From Paragordius varius (Eukaryota; Nematomorpha): a stretch of 64,000 nucleotides of DNA. The position numbers were made by a program, and so were the translations under genes. Shown here piece by piece: positions 12,290 through 24,207 of the stretch (positions are counted from its first letter, which is position 1; each line of letters starts with the position of its first letter). The notes under the pieces were generated by a model. The model was not told the origin of the DNA. It saw only the letters and a list, made by a program, of their open reading frames with translations, and searched no databases. The stretch spans positions 6,572,001 to 6,636,000 of the forward strand of contig OZ176051.1 of the NCBI GenBank assembly GCA_964247055.1, given 5' to 3'.

Positions 12290-13710
12290 CTAAAGGTTAA
12301 TGGATTATATCAAAACAATCACATTATATTTGTCTCAATCAGAGATTTCAATAGAGTTATTAATAAAAAAAATTAAGATTTTTAAAAAATATTACGAAAA
12401 TTTAAACAACAAATTTTATTTCGTCAAAAGTCATTGCACATTCAAATTTAATGTGTTAGAATTCAATAAACAGATTTTTAAAGATTGTATCGTCCACACC
12501 TGATTAAGGCAGGTACTATAAAATCATTCAGCCAAGGACACAAATTATAAATAAATTAAGACATGTAACACATTCTCTTACTTTAATTCTTTCCTATTCT
12601 CGTTTATGATATAATTCAAGAGTGTATGGGGCGAACCAAACCTACTTGATAAAACAAAAAGCCTATAATTACTATTTATACCTTAAAATTCTCCTTGAAC
12701 TTAAAAATATACATTTCAAATTTACCCTATAAAGAAATTGGTTTTTGGGGCAATTAATCTCCTTATTGATATGATATTTTTTATAACATAGTTTATTATT
12801 ATTTTTAAATTTATATTTTTAACAATTTCATTTTTAAAACCATCATAAAAGATACATAATTTTTAGAGTGATTCTGAGTTCAATCGTGAATTTGTTTCCA
12901 AGAGTTAATTCAAGGTGTAAATGGTATGCATGCAATGAGCATAATAATCTATCTTTTATTAAACATCCCATATTTAGATGACACATTTATATATTTATTG
13001 TCCGCTGTAATTAAAAATTATATGATATTATGATAATTCGTCGTAAACATAAAAATAAGAAAACATTTATATACCATTGTGCTGAATATTTTATCCGAAA
13101 TAACATGGAATTTAAAAAAAATGTTTGTGAAAATTTTTTTAAAAAAAGGTAAATATAAAATGAAGGGAAAAAATAGGATATTGCCTCAAACTATATCCAT
13201 TTTTAATAAATAAAGCACACATATTATTAATGAAACTATCTTTATAAAAAATGACACGAGAATTAAACACTATGATAATATTTACGTTATATATATTTAT
13301 ATTTTTTTTATTTTATTATAAAATTCATGTGAATGTATACGCCTTATATAAAAAATAATTGAATTAGATTTATTCAAATAGTTAATATAGCGATTCCTAA
13401 TATTTTTTATAAACATATATAAAATATTGTCAAATGAGAGTTATATGTTGTTAAAGTAGGAAACCAATGTTGCGTGTTATCATCAATTTCATGAAAAAGT
13501 AATGCATATCAATATAGTTTATTACACTTTTATACTATATAGCAAAGTTATAATTCTATTTAACACACTATGTTTATTTAATGTCTTATTCAACTAACAA
13601 TATAAGAATTATATTATACAAATTAGAAAATATAGTTAAACACATTAGGAGCGTATGTTTAGCTGATTTAGTCGAGTTTTTTTATTATATATGAATGGTA
13701 CATACCATAC
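12290..13710. other. Intergenic upstream of AP1S, nothing firm
   Basis: This should contain the AP1S first exon (probably little more than ATG) and its promoter, but no unique candidate could be chosen. An ATG followed directly by GT lies on the minus strand near 12840. A segment near 12700 (TCCTTGAACTTA, then TTTCAAATTTACCC) resembles the unit of MITE family C. Confidence 0.3.
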
Positions 13711-14305
13711 TTAAGGTGACCAGACGTCCCGCTTTTTCACACTTTATCCCGCGTCCCGCTACGTTTTTAAAATGTCCCGCTTTTTCACGATTATATAAAA
13801 AAAAAATTTTTCAAATAAATTTTTCCGTTTAAGTTTTTTATCATTATATCTTTAAAATCTATATAAATTTTAAATTAAAATTTTTTATTTTTAAATTAAA
13901 AATATTTATTTTTTTCGAATTTATATCATATGATTATACACTTTCCTTCCTACTACCGCTGTCATTATTATCAAAAAGCCAAATTAATACCACAAATCTC
14001 TAGATTTAAAGACAAATTGATACCACAAATCGGTACCTTACACGTTTATTCCAGAAAATTAAGGTAAAATATTTATTATACTAATATTTTAGTTTTATTA
14101 CTTGCCAACATTATTAAAAAGCCAAATTAATACAACAAATCGGTAGCTTAAAAGACAAATTGATACCACAAATCGGTACCTTACACGTTTATTTCAGAAA
14201 ATTAAGGTAATATTTATACTAATAGTAGTTTATAAATATGAGCACAAAAAGAGGTTGTAAATTCAACGATGAATTAATGAAAAATTTCCCTTTTTTTTCG
14301 ACAGT

Positions 14306-17300
14306 ATTAATGAAAGCCTTTATCCAATGCATTAGACAAGAATTTATCAACCATTTCTCCTACTTTTATCTGATCCCCATACATCATTATTCTCAAGAAA
14401 ACACAAACTAAAAATTAATTGTCCACAAAATATCATTTATCATTCAAAATACAACTCATTTTTTCCTCATATCCTTCATCACAAACCTACCGATTGTTAA
14501 CACATCCTCGCTAATTCTCTACATCTAAACCAACTAAATTCAGACAATGACTGTTCCGAAAAAAACTAATTCCTGTGATGTGTCTTTACGCATTGGTACG
14601 TGGAACTCTCGCGGCACCACCAACAAAATCGAAGTTATCATAAAAGAAATGGTGAAACTCAACATAAGTATATTAGGAATAGCAGAATCCCACATTCCGT
14701 TAAACGGCCACATAGAATATGAAAATCACATCCTATTATACTCAGGTCATGATACTCTTAAACGAAACGGTGTGGCCCTAATAGTGACCAAATCAATCGC
14801 CAACGCATCCGAAATTCACCATCCACACAGCGATCGCATAATATCACTTCGACTAAACTCGTCTCCACAACCAATAACGATATTCCAAATCTATGCCCCT
14901 ACCAACTCTAACAACGAAGAAGACTCCGAACAATTTTACGAGGATCTCAATTCAGCTATTGAGAAAGTTCCTAAAAAAGACATGATATTTGTTTTGGGCG
15001 ACTTTAACGCGATAGTAGGTAACGATAATACACATCAAATCACTGGTGGGAAAGGATTGGGAAACAAAAACGATAGAGGAGACCGCCTCATAGAATTTTG
15101 CAGTGAACACAAATTATTCATATCAAACTCCTTTTTCGAACAACCTAAGCGAAGGCTATACACATGGATTTCACCTTGCAAGAGGCACAGCAAATTGACT
15201 TTATCCTCGGTATGCAAAAATATAAATATTCCTTTATGTACGTAAAAACTTACCCTGGTTCTGACTGCTATTCTGATCATAATCTCCTTGTAGCTAAACT
15301 AAAAATTAAAACAGTTCTCTCACGCAAACCAAAATTTCAGCATAAACCTAAATTAGATTTCTCTGCGATCCCCCCCCCGAGTTTCCTTTGTTACTTGAAA
15401 ACAGATTCAAAACACTCGAAACAGACGATGACGCTGAAAATCTTTGGAATAAAATACAAAATATCACTAGCACTTCAGCCAGAGAATGCATCCCTATCCA
15501 AAAATCCCATCTTAACAAAATTAAGCTCTCACAAAAAAGTTTAGATTTGGCGGACAAACGGCGCCAAGCTAAACGCAATAATAATATGGCAGAGTACAAA
15601 TCACTTAACACAGAGTTCCAAAAAAGCGCTCGGGAAGACAAAAACGATCACTACAATCAGCTGTGCTTAAAACTAGAAAACGCTGCTAAACATAACAACA
15701 ACTACTTTGCTGAAGTAGATCACATTGCTCCACGTAGGTCTAAAATCTACAAAGGCCCAATGAGAAAGGAAGACGGAGATATCATCACAGACAAGAAAAC
15801 ACTGGTGGAACAATGGGAACAATATGTATTAAAACTATACGGCTCCAGTCCATCGAACGCCGATAAAAACAGTAAGATCTATCAACATGACCCACCGATC
15901 ATCAAAGAGGAAGTTGAATGTTAACCATTCCCCAAACAACAAATCTGAGGGGTACAACGATATTCCAACCGAACTCATTCGTTTTATCCCAATCCATATC
16001 CTAACTGACTTATTCCAAAAGATACGCCTCATTTCCCCAAGACTGGTGCAAATCAATACTCATTCCCATCTTGAAAAAAGGCGATCCTAAATCATTTAAC
16101 AACTATAGAACCATAGCGCTAATCAATCAAGCATCAGTTTTCCTCAAAATAATTCACAGGCGTATCCAAGGCATAATTGAAGCCGAACTTTCTAATACTC
16201 AAGCGGATTTCAAATCCAATCGGATGCAGGGACATGATCAGCAATATACGTTGGATATTCGAAAAACAAATTGAATTCCAGAAAGAAACCCACATCTGCT
16301 TCATTGATTTTACAAAAGCCTTCGACAGGTGAAACACGAAACGCTGTGGAAGGCACTATCTCAGATGGGAGTTTCAGATCACATTTTAAACATCATAAAA
16401 TCCCTCTATTCCAATTCATCACTAAACATAAAAACCCCACATGGCACAAGTAATTGGGTACAAATAAACAATGGTCTAAGACAAGGTTGTGTCCTCTCAC
16501 TCACTCTTTTTAACGTCTGCATAGAAAGCGTATTACGGAACATAGATAAAACTAATAGTATAAGCATTGCCGGCAATATTATATCATCACTTCATTATGC
16601 TGATGACACCATACTGCTGTCAAACTCAGTGGACAACCTGAAAAAACTCCTAACTGAATTCTCAAACGTCAAAAATTTGGAATGACGATTAATTTCAAAA
16701 AAACTAAAATCATGACTATAAACGCTCATAACCATTATAACAACTTATCTCACAACCAACAAATAGAAGTAGTGTCCCAATACACTTACCTAGGCAGTCT
16801 TATAAATACAACTAACAACAGCACCCCAGACATTAAAAGAAGAATAGGAATTGCAAAGACAAAAATGATAAAATATAATAAACTATGGTCATCACACGAC
16901 ATCAAACTTAAAACAAAAATCCGTTTAGTTAAAGCCCTAATATTTCCTAGCATGCTATATGCATCAGAAAGCTGGACAATAAAAAAGGTAGACGAAAAAT
17001 ACATTAATGCCTTCGAAATCTGGTGCTGGCGGAAGGTACTTCAAATCACTTGGAAAGATAAAGTAAAAAACACTGTAATCCTTTAAAAAATAAACCCCGA
17101 GATACACCTGATTGGCATGTGCCTCAAAATGAAATTATCATACTTTGGTCACATTACCAGAGCTAATGACTTGGAATTCCAACTAATGACAGGCAAGGTC
17201 GAAGGATCCAGGAAACGTGGACGCTGCAAGATGCGCTGGATTGAAAACCTAACCAAAAAAACCAATATCTCTTTACAACAGTTAACATCACTCACTTACA

Positions 17301-17375
17301 ATCGAATAAACTGGAGAAAATACACCTTCGAAAAAGCAATAAATCGACAACGATCTTTGCTACAATAATAATAAT
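14306..17375 (+). mobile_element. RTE/BovB-like LINE inserted in the hAT transposase
   Basis: A non-LTR retrotransposon with an apurinic endonuclease followed by reverse transcriptase. The first frame (14547-15245) reads LRIGTWNSRGTT, RRNGVA-like KRNGVALIVTK, IYAPTNSNNEE, EQFYEDLN and GDFNAIVG, all hallmarks of the RTE/BovB endonuclease. The palm follows in other frames: GDPKSFNNYRTIALINQASV, LRQGCVLS and the catalytic HYADDTILL (about 16590). The C terminus (LSYFGHITRAND, KRGRCKMRWIENL) ends at 17368 with an ATA-rich tail. At least six frame changes or stops split it. A typical RTE is about 3.2 kb, so it is close to full length. It separates two halves of a hAT transposase frame and is therefore younger than that hAT. 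Confidence 0.92.
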
Positions 17376-17379
17376 AAAA

Positions 17380-18595
17380 AAACGAAGAATGAATCATCTG
17401 TTAAATGTCTTATATACCAGGGGGAATTCACCCTAGCACATGGCGGCAAGCATGATATTACAAAGCATATGGAAACACAGAAACATAAAAAATGTTTAGA
17501 TATGGCGGCATCATCTTACAAAATGAGCGATTTTTTTCGAAAAACCGCTTTTGGAGAGGACGAAAAGAATTGGCACTAGCTGAGGGCGCCGTTAATCACA
17601 ATCATTCCTTTAGATCTATGGACTGTACCTCACAGGTTATTCGCACGTTATCCATAAAAAATTTACATGTGCCCGTACAAAGGCTGAAGCCATTGTGTGC
17701 AATGTCCTTTCGCCACATGCCTGAAATACAAAAAAATTTGCTAAAAATTAATTTCTTATCCCTATACTCTGACGCTTCAAATCACCATGAAACAAAATTA
17801 TTTCCCACTTTGATAAGATATTTTGATTTAGAAACCGGAGTAAAAATTACTTAGATTTAATTTCCCTACACGGTGAAAATTCCGAAATAATATTTACTTC
17901 AAAAATGCATATTCTAGAAAAAAATAATTTAAAAGACAAAATTATCGCATATTGCGCTGACAACACCAATACGAACTTAGGTGGAAAAGCAAGGAGGGGA
18001 ACAAAAAATATTTTTCATAAATTAACAGATAATCTTGATCAAAACATTATTGGCGTTGGGTGTGCAGCGCATATAATATACAACGCTACTGGAAGACGCA
18101 ATTTAATGAAATTGATCAATTTCATTATATAACATTAAAATCCGAATTTAATTGGTGCGTTCAAAAATCATTTGATTATATCTGCTCATTCTCAAAAAAT
18201 AATTTTTTAGAAAATGATCTTTTTTCTGAAGTATCATTAGTTAAAAGGTATATTAATAATGAAAAACTTAAATTATGGACAAAAGAAAAATATACAGTAT
18301 AAAAGAAATGGTTGGAAATATTTCATCATTTTGAAGCCAGGTATATTACATATAATATTTTAAAAATAGTGGATATCGCACTATCTTTACCTGGAACCAA
18401 CGCTGCTACTGAGCGCGTTTTTTCCACATTTGTGTGGACATTGGAAAAATCAAATTTAAATGTTGAAACATTAAAGGCCATTTTATCTGTCAAATATAAT
18501 TTGACAAATTCTTGTGAAGACTTCTACAATAATTTAAAAAATGATGACAATCTGCTAAAACGCATTCGCTCCAACAAAAAATATACCAAAGAATA
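17380..18595 (+). pseudogene. hAT transposase remnant (BED finger to dimerisation domain)
   Basis: After the LINE the frame continues with VKCLICQGEFTLAHGGKHDI then TKHMETQKHKK, a BED-type zinc finger (C-x2-C with H-x4-H). It goes on with MAASSYKMSDFFRKTAF, LALAEGAVNHNHSFRSMDCT, a nuclease-core piece (KARRGTKNIFHKLTDNL with GCAAHI), and the C-terminal dimerisation signature ALSLPGTNAATERVFSTF (about 18380-18430). The pieces lie in different frames with several stops, and part of the core between GCAAHI and the C terminus is missing. It cannot encode an active enzyme as it stands. Its start lies upstream of the LINE at about 14238. Confidence 0.88.
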
Positions 18596-19139
18596 AAATA
18601 TTTTCTTTAAAGTTTTCGTGTTAAAAAATAAACAAAATTACTTAATATATTGTATAAGTCTTCATAATTTGTCAAATTATATTTGAACACATAAAATGGC
18701 TTTTATTCAACATTTAAATTTGATTCCGTGTCCTTACTTAATTTACTGTGGAAAAACGCGTTCAATAGCAGTGGTTCAGGTAAAGATAAAAATTCTACAA
18801 TTAAAATATTATTGTATGGAACATAATTTGTTTAAAAATGATTATTTTAACCATTTCTATCCTACGTATTTTTTTCTGTTGTCCATAATATAAGTTTTCA
18901 TTCAATATATTTATTAAATAATGAGACTTATAAAAAAGTGTCATTGTGCACCGTCTTGTCTTCCAAATAATCGTTTCTGTTTGTATAAAACATTTTTATA
19001 TTCTGGCTATTCATTGAGCCTTGTTTTTCTGGATGCTTTATAATATTGCGATTAGGTAATGGTATAAAATTATTTTCTAACCTTTTTTGACTTGGAATTT
19101 TGACCTTTGTCCTGTGATAATAAATAGGATTCTAGGAGA
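18596..19139. other. hAT 3' non-coding stretch, nothing further recognised
   Basis: Between the end of the plus-strand transposase and the inverted hAT piece there is AT-rich sequence without a supported gene. A CTGTGG...TTGTCC sequence and scattered short frames have no family match. Confidence 0.3.
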
Positions 19140-19607
19140 TCACATTTTTATACATATTTCATTCGCTGGCAAAAGAGCTAACCAACAGTTCTACAATATC
19201 CAATTTTAACATCTATATTTTCCACATCCAGGGGTAAAAAATCAGTAGCTGTTTGAACAGCGATGTGTATCTACCAATAATGTTTTGATTAAGATTATTC
19301 GCTAAATTGTTGAAAATATTTTTTGTGCCGCTTCTTGCATCACCCAGCGAACTTTGTGATGATTTCGTCTTTATTATTTTTTTCAAGAATATTACAATCA
19401 CTTCACCCTTTGTTCGTGCACATGTAAATTTATTGAATAAGGTACAAACAACCTGTCAGGTACAATTTTTTTTTATTTATAATGTATTAGTGTTAAAAAT
19501 AAATAAATATTACAATAAATTTTTTGTATAAAAATTTTTGGTTGTACCCAACGACGCCCCCCTCTCAGATTTGTCCCTTTTTCCTTCAAAAAATCTGGTC
19601 ACCTTAA
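19140..19607 (-). mobile_element. Second hAT fragment, inverted
   Basis: Reading leftwards from the TTAAGGTGACCAGA end at 19607, a minus-strand frame gives GDARSGTKNIFNNLANNLNQ then NIIG, and a second frame continues with AVQTATDFLPLDVENIDVKI. This is a relative of the plus-strand KARRGTKNIFHKLTDNLDQN block about 1.3 kb to the left, but clearly diverged from it. It is a separate hAT copy lying tail to tail with the first, mostly deleted internally. Confidence 0.7.
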
Positions 19608-20368
19608 CCACTGGTACTAATTTGATGTAATTTGTATATTAGTCTTTTCGGAAGAAATCGAAAAACTTGGATATTATGAAACCTCTTTTTCTGGCCGGCA
19701 TCACTGTTCTTAGCGAATAATTGTTTTTAATTATGTAACAATATCATAAATATGTTCAAAGTATTTAATGCCACTTTTCAAAAGTATTGAGTACAATTCT
19801 ATTCAAATAACCTATGTGATTGTTAATAACAAAGTTCAACCGGGTTAGTAATTTAAACCCGTATAAACCAGCTCCAACGTAGATTCGCGCAGTAATGAAA
19901 AAAGAAACATATGTCGCACTCGTTACTCATAAATTCAATGGATTTTTTCTGTAATTTTTCGATTCTCAAATGATTTAGAATATGTTCTTAAGCTTCACAT
20001 TTATCTAAATGATTCTACTGACGACTGGTTTCTAGTGAAAAGAGCCAGGACCAAAATGTTAATCTAAGGATTGCTTTGTGATACACAACTATCACCTTCC
20101 CGTGTATTAATAGAATTATTATCAATACAAAAAATTGTGCACAATTCAATTCCCAATATGTCCTTTATATAAAAACATTATTGGATGAGGTATTCAAAAC
20201 AAATAATTTGATATTTTTTTCAAAATTAAATATCATTGACAATTATTATGAAATTTTAATGAATCAAATTTAAGTGAAAAATTAAAAGCTAACTAAATAT
20301 TTTACTAAATTTGACAAGGTGGTATTATTTGCCTAATGAATTATAATATTAAGTATACAAATCACAAT
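19608..20368. other. Intergenic, nothing firm
   Basis: A minus-strand segment at about 19610-19725 (FAKNSDAGQKKRFHNIQVFR) has exon-like composition and a possible acceptor, but no family match and no partner exon. No other candidate is seen. Confidence 0.25.
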
Positions 20369-20643
20369 ATGGAGGAAAAAAAATTGAACCAAAAATATTT
20401 TGATAGACAAATTCAAGGTTTCATTGTAATTTTGGTTTTGGGCCTTGCAAGTCTCAAAAAAATATCAACCCTTTTGCTGTAATTGGTCCATATACTGAAT
20501 CCCAAATCGAGGATTGTAAAAATCCTAATGAATATACTGATAGAATGTATCATGATTTTCATGGTACTTTTGGTTTAGGGCTTGCAGTTATAAGAAATTT
20601 ATTTGCTTTTTTTAATTTCAATAGCTTAAAATCGCAAAACTAG
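20369..20643 (+). CDS. Small unknown protein, 82 aa, with a 26-bp intron
   Basis: Exon 1 (20369-20425) reads MEEKKLNQKYFDRQIQGFI. A 26-bp intron follows (GTAATT...TGCAAG, 20426-20451). Exon 2 (20452-20643) runs SQKNINPFAVIGPYTESQIE, then YTDRMYHDFHGTFGLGLAVI, RNLFAFFNF and a stop. Both exons are phase 0 at the join, and the intron has the length and ends of the confirmed introns in neighbouring genes. An AATAAA lies 13 bases after the stop. The C-terminal half has one hydrophobic segment (GTFGLGLAVIRNLFAFF), so a small single-pass membrane or mitochondrial protein is possible. I do not recognise the family. A faint likeness of HGTFGLGLAVIRN to the RTFGxWTLLSxVVR motif of ERG28 is too weak to name it. 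Confidence 0.45.
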
Positions 20644-23600
20644 CCCAAATTATGTTTAATAAAGATTTTTGGTATGTCTAATTTTTAATCCAAACAAACC
20701 ATTGAAATATATAATATACTTTTAAACAGCTAAAGAATATTTATATGTAATTTTAATTTAACGTGGGATTTGAAACTTTTACGCTCTAAAATGAGATAGT
20801 TATATTAAAATAAGCAAAAATGCGAGGTTTTGGCATAAGATTTTTTATGATAGCCGCAAAAAATATTTATCTTGTCTCAAAGGATGCCATATAATACCCA
20901 TTTCATAGCTTTTTGGCACATTTTCAGATATTTATACTCCAAATAAGTGCATTGAAAAAATGAATATAAAAGGTTAGGACCAAAAAAGCACATTAAGAGC
21001 CGGGGTTTGATTATCACTGTGCCAAATTTGGGCATCAAAAAATATTTTTAAATATTACATTGTTCAAGAATTTAATTTCTAATAAAATTTTGTTGTAGTG
21101 TAGTTTAGACTATCTTGAGACATGATGGAAACAATATAAGAACGCTTTTAGACACCATAACACCTTTTTATATTATTCGATGATGATTCAATATCCTCAA
21201 AATTTTGACTAAAGTCTTCCTTTGTATCCAAATTTATTTTAAAAATTGCATACAAATCACTCAAATTGAAAAGGAAACGAACGAAGGTGAAATGTTCAGC
21301 ATCATCAATATAAAAAGGTTGTTTATTAATATCTTAAACTATCTTTATATAATTTTCATCATGATTCAAAATGCCATAAATCTAGCTCAACAAATTTTCA
21401 CTATTTACACTTTTTTGAATAAAAATTAATAAATAAATTTAACGCCTAATCTTGGCTTCGTTATTTCAACAATTTAGGGTCCTAAACTTTTAGATTTTCC
21501 GAGCCAACATCATAATTTAAATTTTATAAGAATATAGTTTATAATTTTTATATGGTTTGATGATAAATTTTGTGAAATGTTTTTATAGTGAGGCATTTAG
21601 CTTTCACCAAAATATTTAATAAATAAAATGTACACGTTTTGCAATTTTCTGACATAGAGCTGTTATCATATAACACCTCCCTTAAATGACTTGTAAGGGC
21701 CATACAGGTATCATGATAATCCTGATACATTTTCCTATAAGATATCTATTTTATCAAGATATTTGTTGTGTGAACACTGTTATCTTGAAAAATCGAAACA
21801 ATTTTTTGGAACTAAATTCTTAATTTCAAATTATCATTTAATTCTTAATTTCAAATTATTATTAATATATATGGCTCCTATATTTAAAGCAACGAATACT
21901 TTTTAATTTTTATATGCGGTTCAAATATTTTCCCGCGCTAAAATGGGTATGTTTTCTTGAAATAAACACAAAAATGCCGAAATCTCGCTATAAGAATATC
22001 CGATATATGGTAAATTATGACGTCAAATCTTTTTTATACACTTAAAGATATTATAAATCATTATTAATGTATATGATAGGCAATTATCTAAGGTCAGATG
22101 TTTAGATTTGTAAAATTAAGTTGATTATAGAATATGTTTGTTAAAAGAATCCTGAGGTATCTAGCAAAAATAATTGTTATAGCGTAGTCTCGGGATATTT
22201 GCGTTTAAAAGGAAACTCGCCCATTTTAGAGGAGACAATATAAGTCTTTGGAAACCTTTATATGAATATGTAAATGTTAAAAATTTGCGTTTTTAAATAT
22301 AGAATATGATATAAATTAAGGATAGTTTTTTGAATTAAATTTTTACTTATCAAAATTTTTTTAGCATAATGTGTTTTTTTAAAATTTTTCGATATGGAGC
22401 GATTACTAGAAAAATAGTATTATCTTTTTCAATCTTAGGGCCTATAACTGAAGGTACAAGGAGAATCTTGATACATTTATCCGTTATTTATATATTTTAT
22501 CAAAAATGCCGAGATTTCGTGTTCTTTGTATTACAGGAAAACAATATTTGATAATTAAATTGTATCCAAAACGACTTTTACAGTTTAATAAGCAGTGGTT
22601 ACAAATGCCCAAAAATGTAATCTGCTGTAAAGATAATGAAGGAATTTGCTAAAAACTCGGGAAAAAACTTAGATAAAATTTATAAAAAAATTTGATGTAA
22701 CACTTTATCATCTTCCCATTTTTCGGATATCATAACATTGGGGTAGTGTACCCTTAAGCTCATATTGTACTCTAATGTTAAGAAGGTTATTTTGTTCAAA
22801 AAATTATCAAACATTGTTATCCGCGTTTGATTAAAAAGCTTATATTTTTTGCTGTTTTTATTCGGTTGAAGTCGAGAAAATCCCGATTCAAACAAACAGC
22901 TGACTTTAAAATCGTATCCATTCTTAATTGTTTTTAAGATTGATATTTGTGACCTTAACACTGCATCCAACGGGGGTATAAAAAAATATTTTGATGATAT
23001 ATATATATCTTCTGATAGGAAAATATATCAGGATGTGCTTTTGATTTAGGCCCTCATGAGTGATATAAGTAAGACTTTTTTGCGTTAAGTGCTCCACATC
23101 ATAAAATGGCAAAATTTGCGCACATATTTTTTTACATAATATTTTTGTGAAAGCAAAATGGTTCTACCAAAAAATATCACTTAAATATATCAAACTACCT
23201 ATAAATAGCAAAACAATTTTTTAAAATATTTAATTTTAATTGTTAGTCCGAAAGTCCCAAATTTTTGGCGCTTCGAACATGGGCAAGTTCATGTAAATTA
23301 AACTTAAAAATTCCGGGAGTGCAAATTTTTAATATATTATAAATTTTGACATAAAAAATATATACTTCTTACTCAAATTTGAAGCAAATTGATGAAGTGT
23401 ACTACATCCTATTTTTAGGCATGTTGGAAACGGTATAAAAACCCTTTTAGATATTAAAAAAGACTTTTTTCATATAATCCGAAAGGCAAACATTTCTTCA
23501 GGTATTTTATTTAAAGGTTCGTTTATTTAAAATTTTTTGAATTTTAATGAAAAAACACAATTTATTTGACATAAATTTATGAACGAATATTTTAATCAAA

Positions 23601-24207
23601 AAGGAAACCCGTTATCTCAAACATTTTTACCGTATCATTAAATATTGATATAACAATAAAAGATCATAATTGAACGCAAAAAATGGACTAATATTAATAT
23701 TTTATTAAATAAATACTTAATAATAAATGACCATAAATTTTGTCTTTAACATTTCATTTACCTTTTCACTTTTTTGTCCTAGTTTACCTTTAAAGTAATT
23801 TATATCGCAAAGCTCAATTTTTTATATAAACTATAGTTTTGAAAGTTATATTAGTTAAAATTTAATTATCAAGCATTTTTAGATATATTTGAACCTAGAA
23901 GACTAAAGAGCATAATTTTATATTCGGCGTACTACCTTAATTTTTTAAGATATTCAAGTTAAAAATCGCTCTGGGATATAAGCTTCTGCAAAAGATATGG
24001 AGTGTTAATTAAAAAAGCGTTTGGCTTATATTTATATTTTGGCAATCCTTAATTATTTGCTTTGAATATTTAATAATTCATATTCTTTATAGTAATATGT
24101 TCATATTATTCTCTTGCTAGCTTTGCATAACTACTTTGATAAATTTTGAAAAAAACAGCCCAGAGAGAATTATTAAAAATAAATAAATAATATAATCCTG
24201 CTGTGTT
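20644..24207. repeat. Degenerate copies of dispersed non-coding family A
   Basis: This 3.5-kb stretch has no supported gene. It is built of old, overlapping relatives of a long AT-rich repeat. Landmarks recur at 21120-21190, 22225-22270 and 23400-23470 (GGAAAC(G/A)(G/A)TATAA(A/G) followed by TTTTAGA). The 22970-23250 segment (TGTGCTTTTGATTTAGGCCC, AAATTTGCGCACAT, TTTTTGTGAAAG) matches 38590-38790 nearly landmark for landmark. No coding potential is conserved between copies. The element class is unknown, and complete ends were not defined. Confidence 0.55.

Larger units (their letters stand above)
13711..19607 (+). mobile_element. hAT transposon region, broken and interrupted
   Basis: The region is bounded by 14-bp inverted repeats, TTAAGGTGACCAGA at 13711 and its reverse complement ending at 19607, the usual hAT end of this family. 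Inside the left end are GTCCCGC repeats, then the start of the transposase frame (STKRGCKFNDELMKNFPF, about 14240-14300). A LINE then intrudes (14306-17375), and the transposase resumes (17380-18595). The right-hand end belongs, at least in part, to a second inverted hAT piece, so the whole may be two elements fused rather than one. No clean 8-bp duplication is seen: the flanks ACCATACT and ACCACTGG share only their first four bases. Confidence 0.75.

Noticed and set aside
13711-19607. One intact hAT with an 8-bp target duplication
   Set aside because: The flanking octamers share only four bases, and the right end belongs to an inverted second hAT piece.
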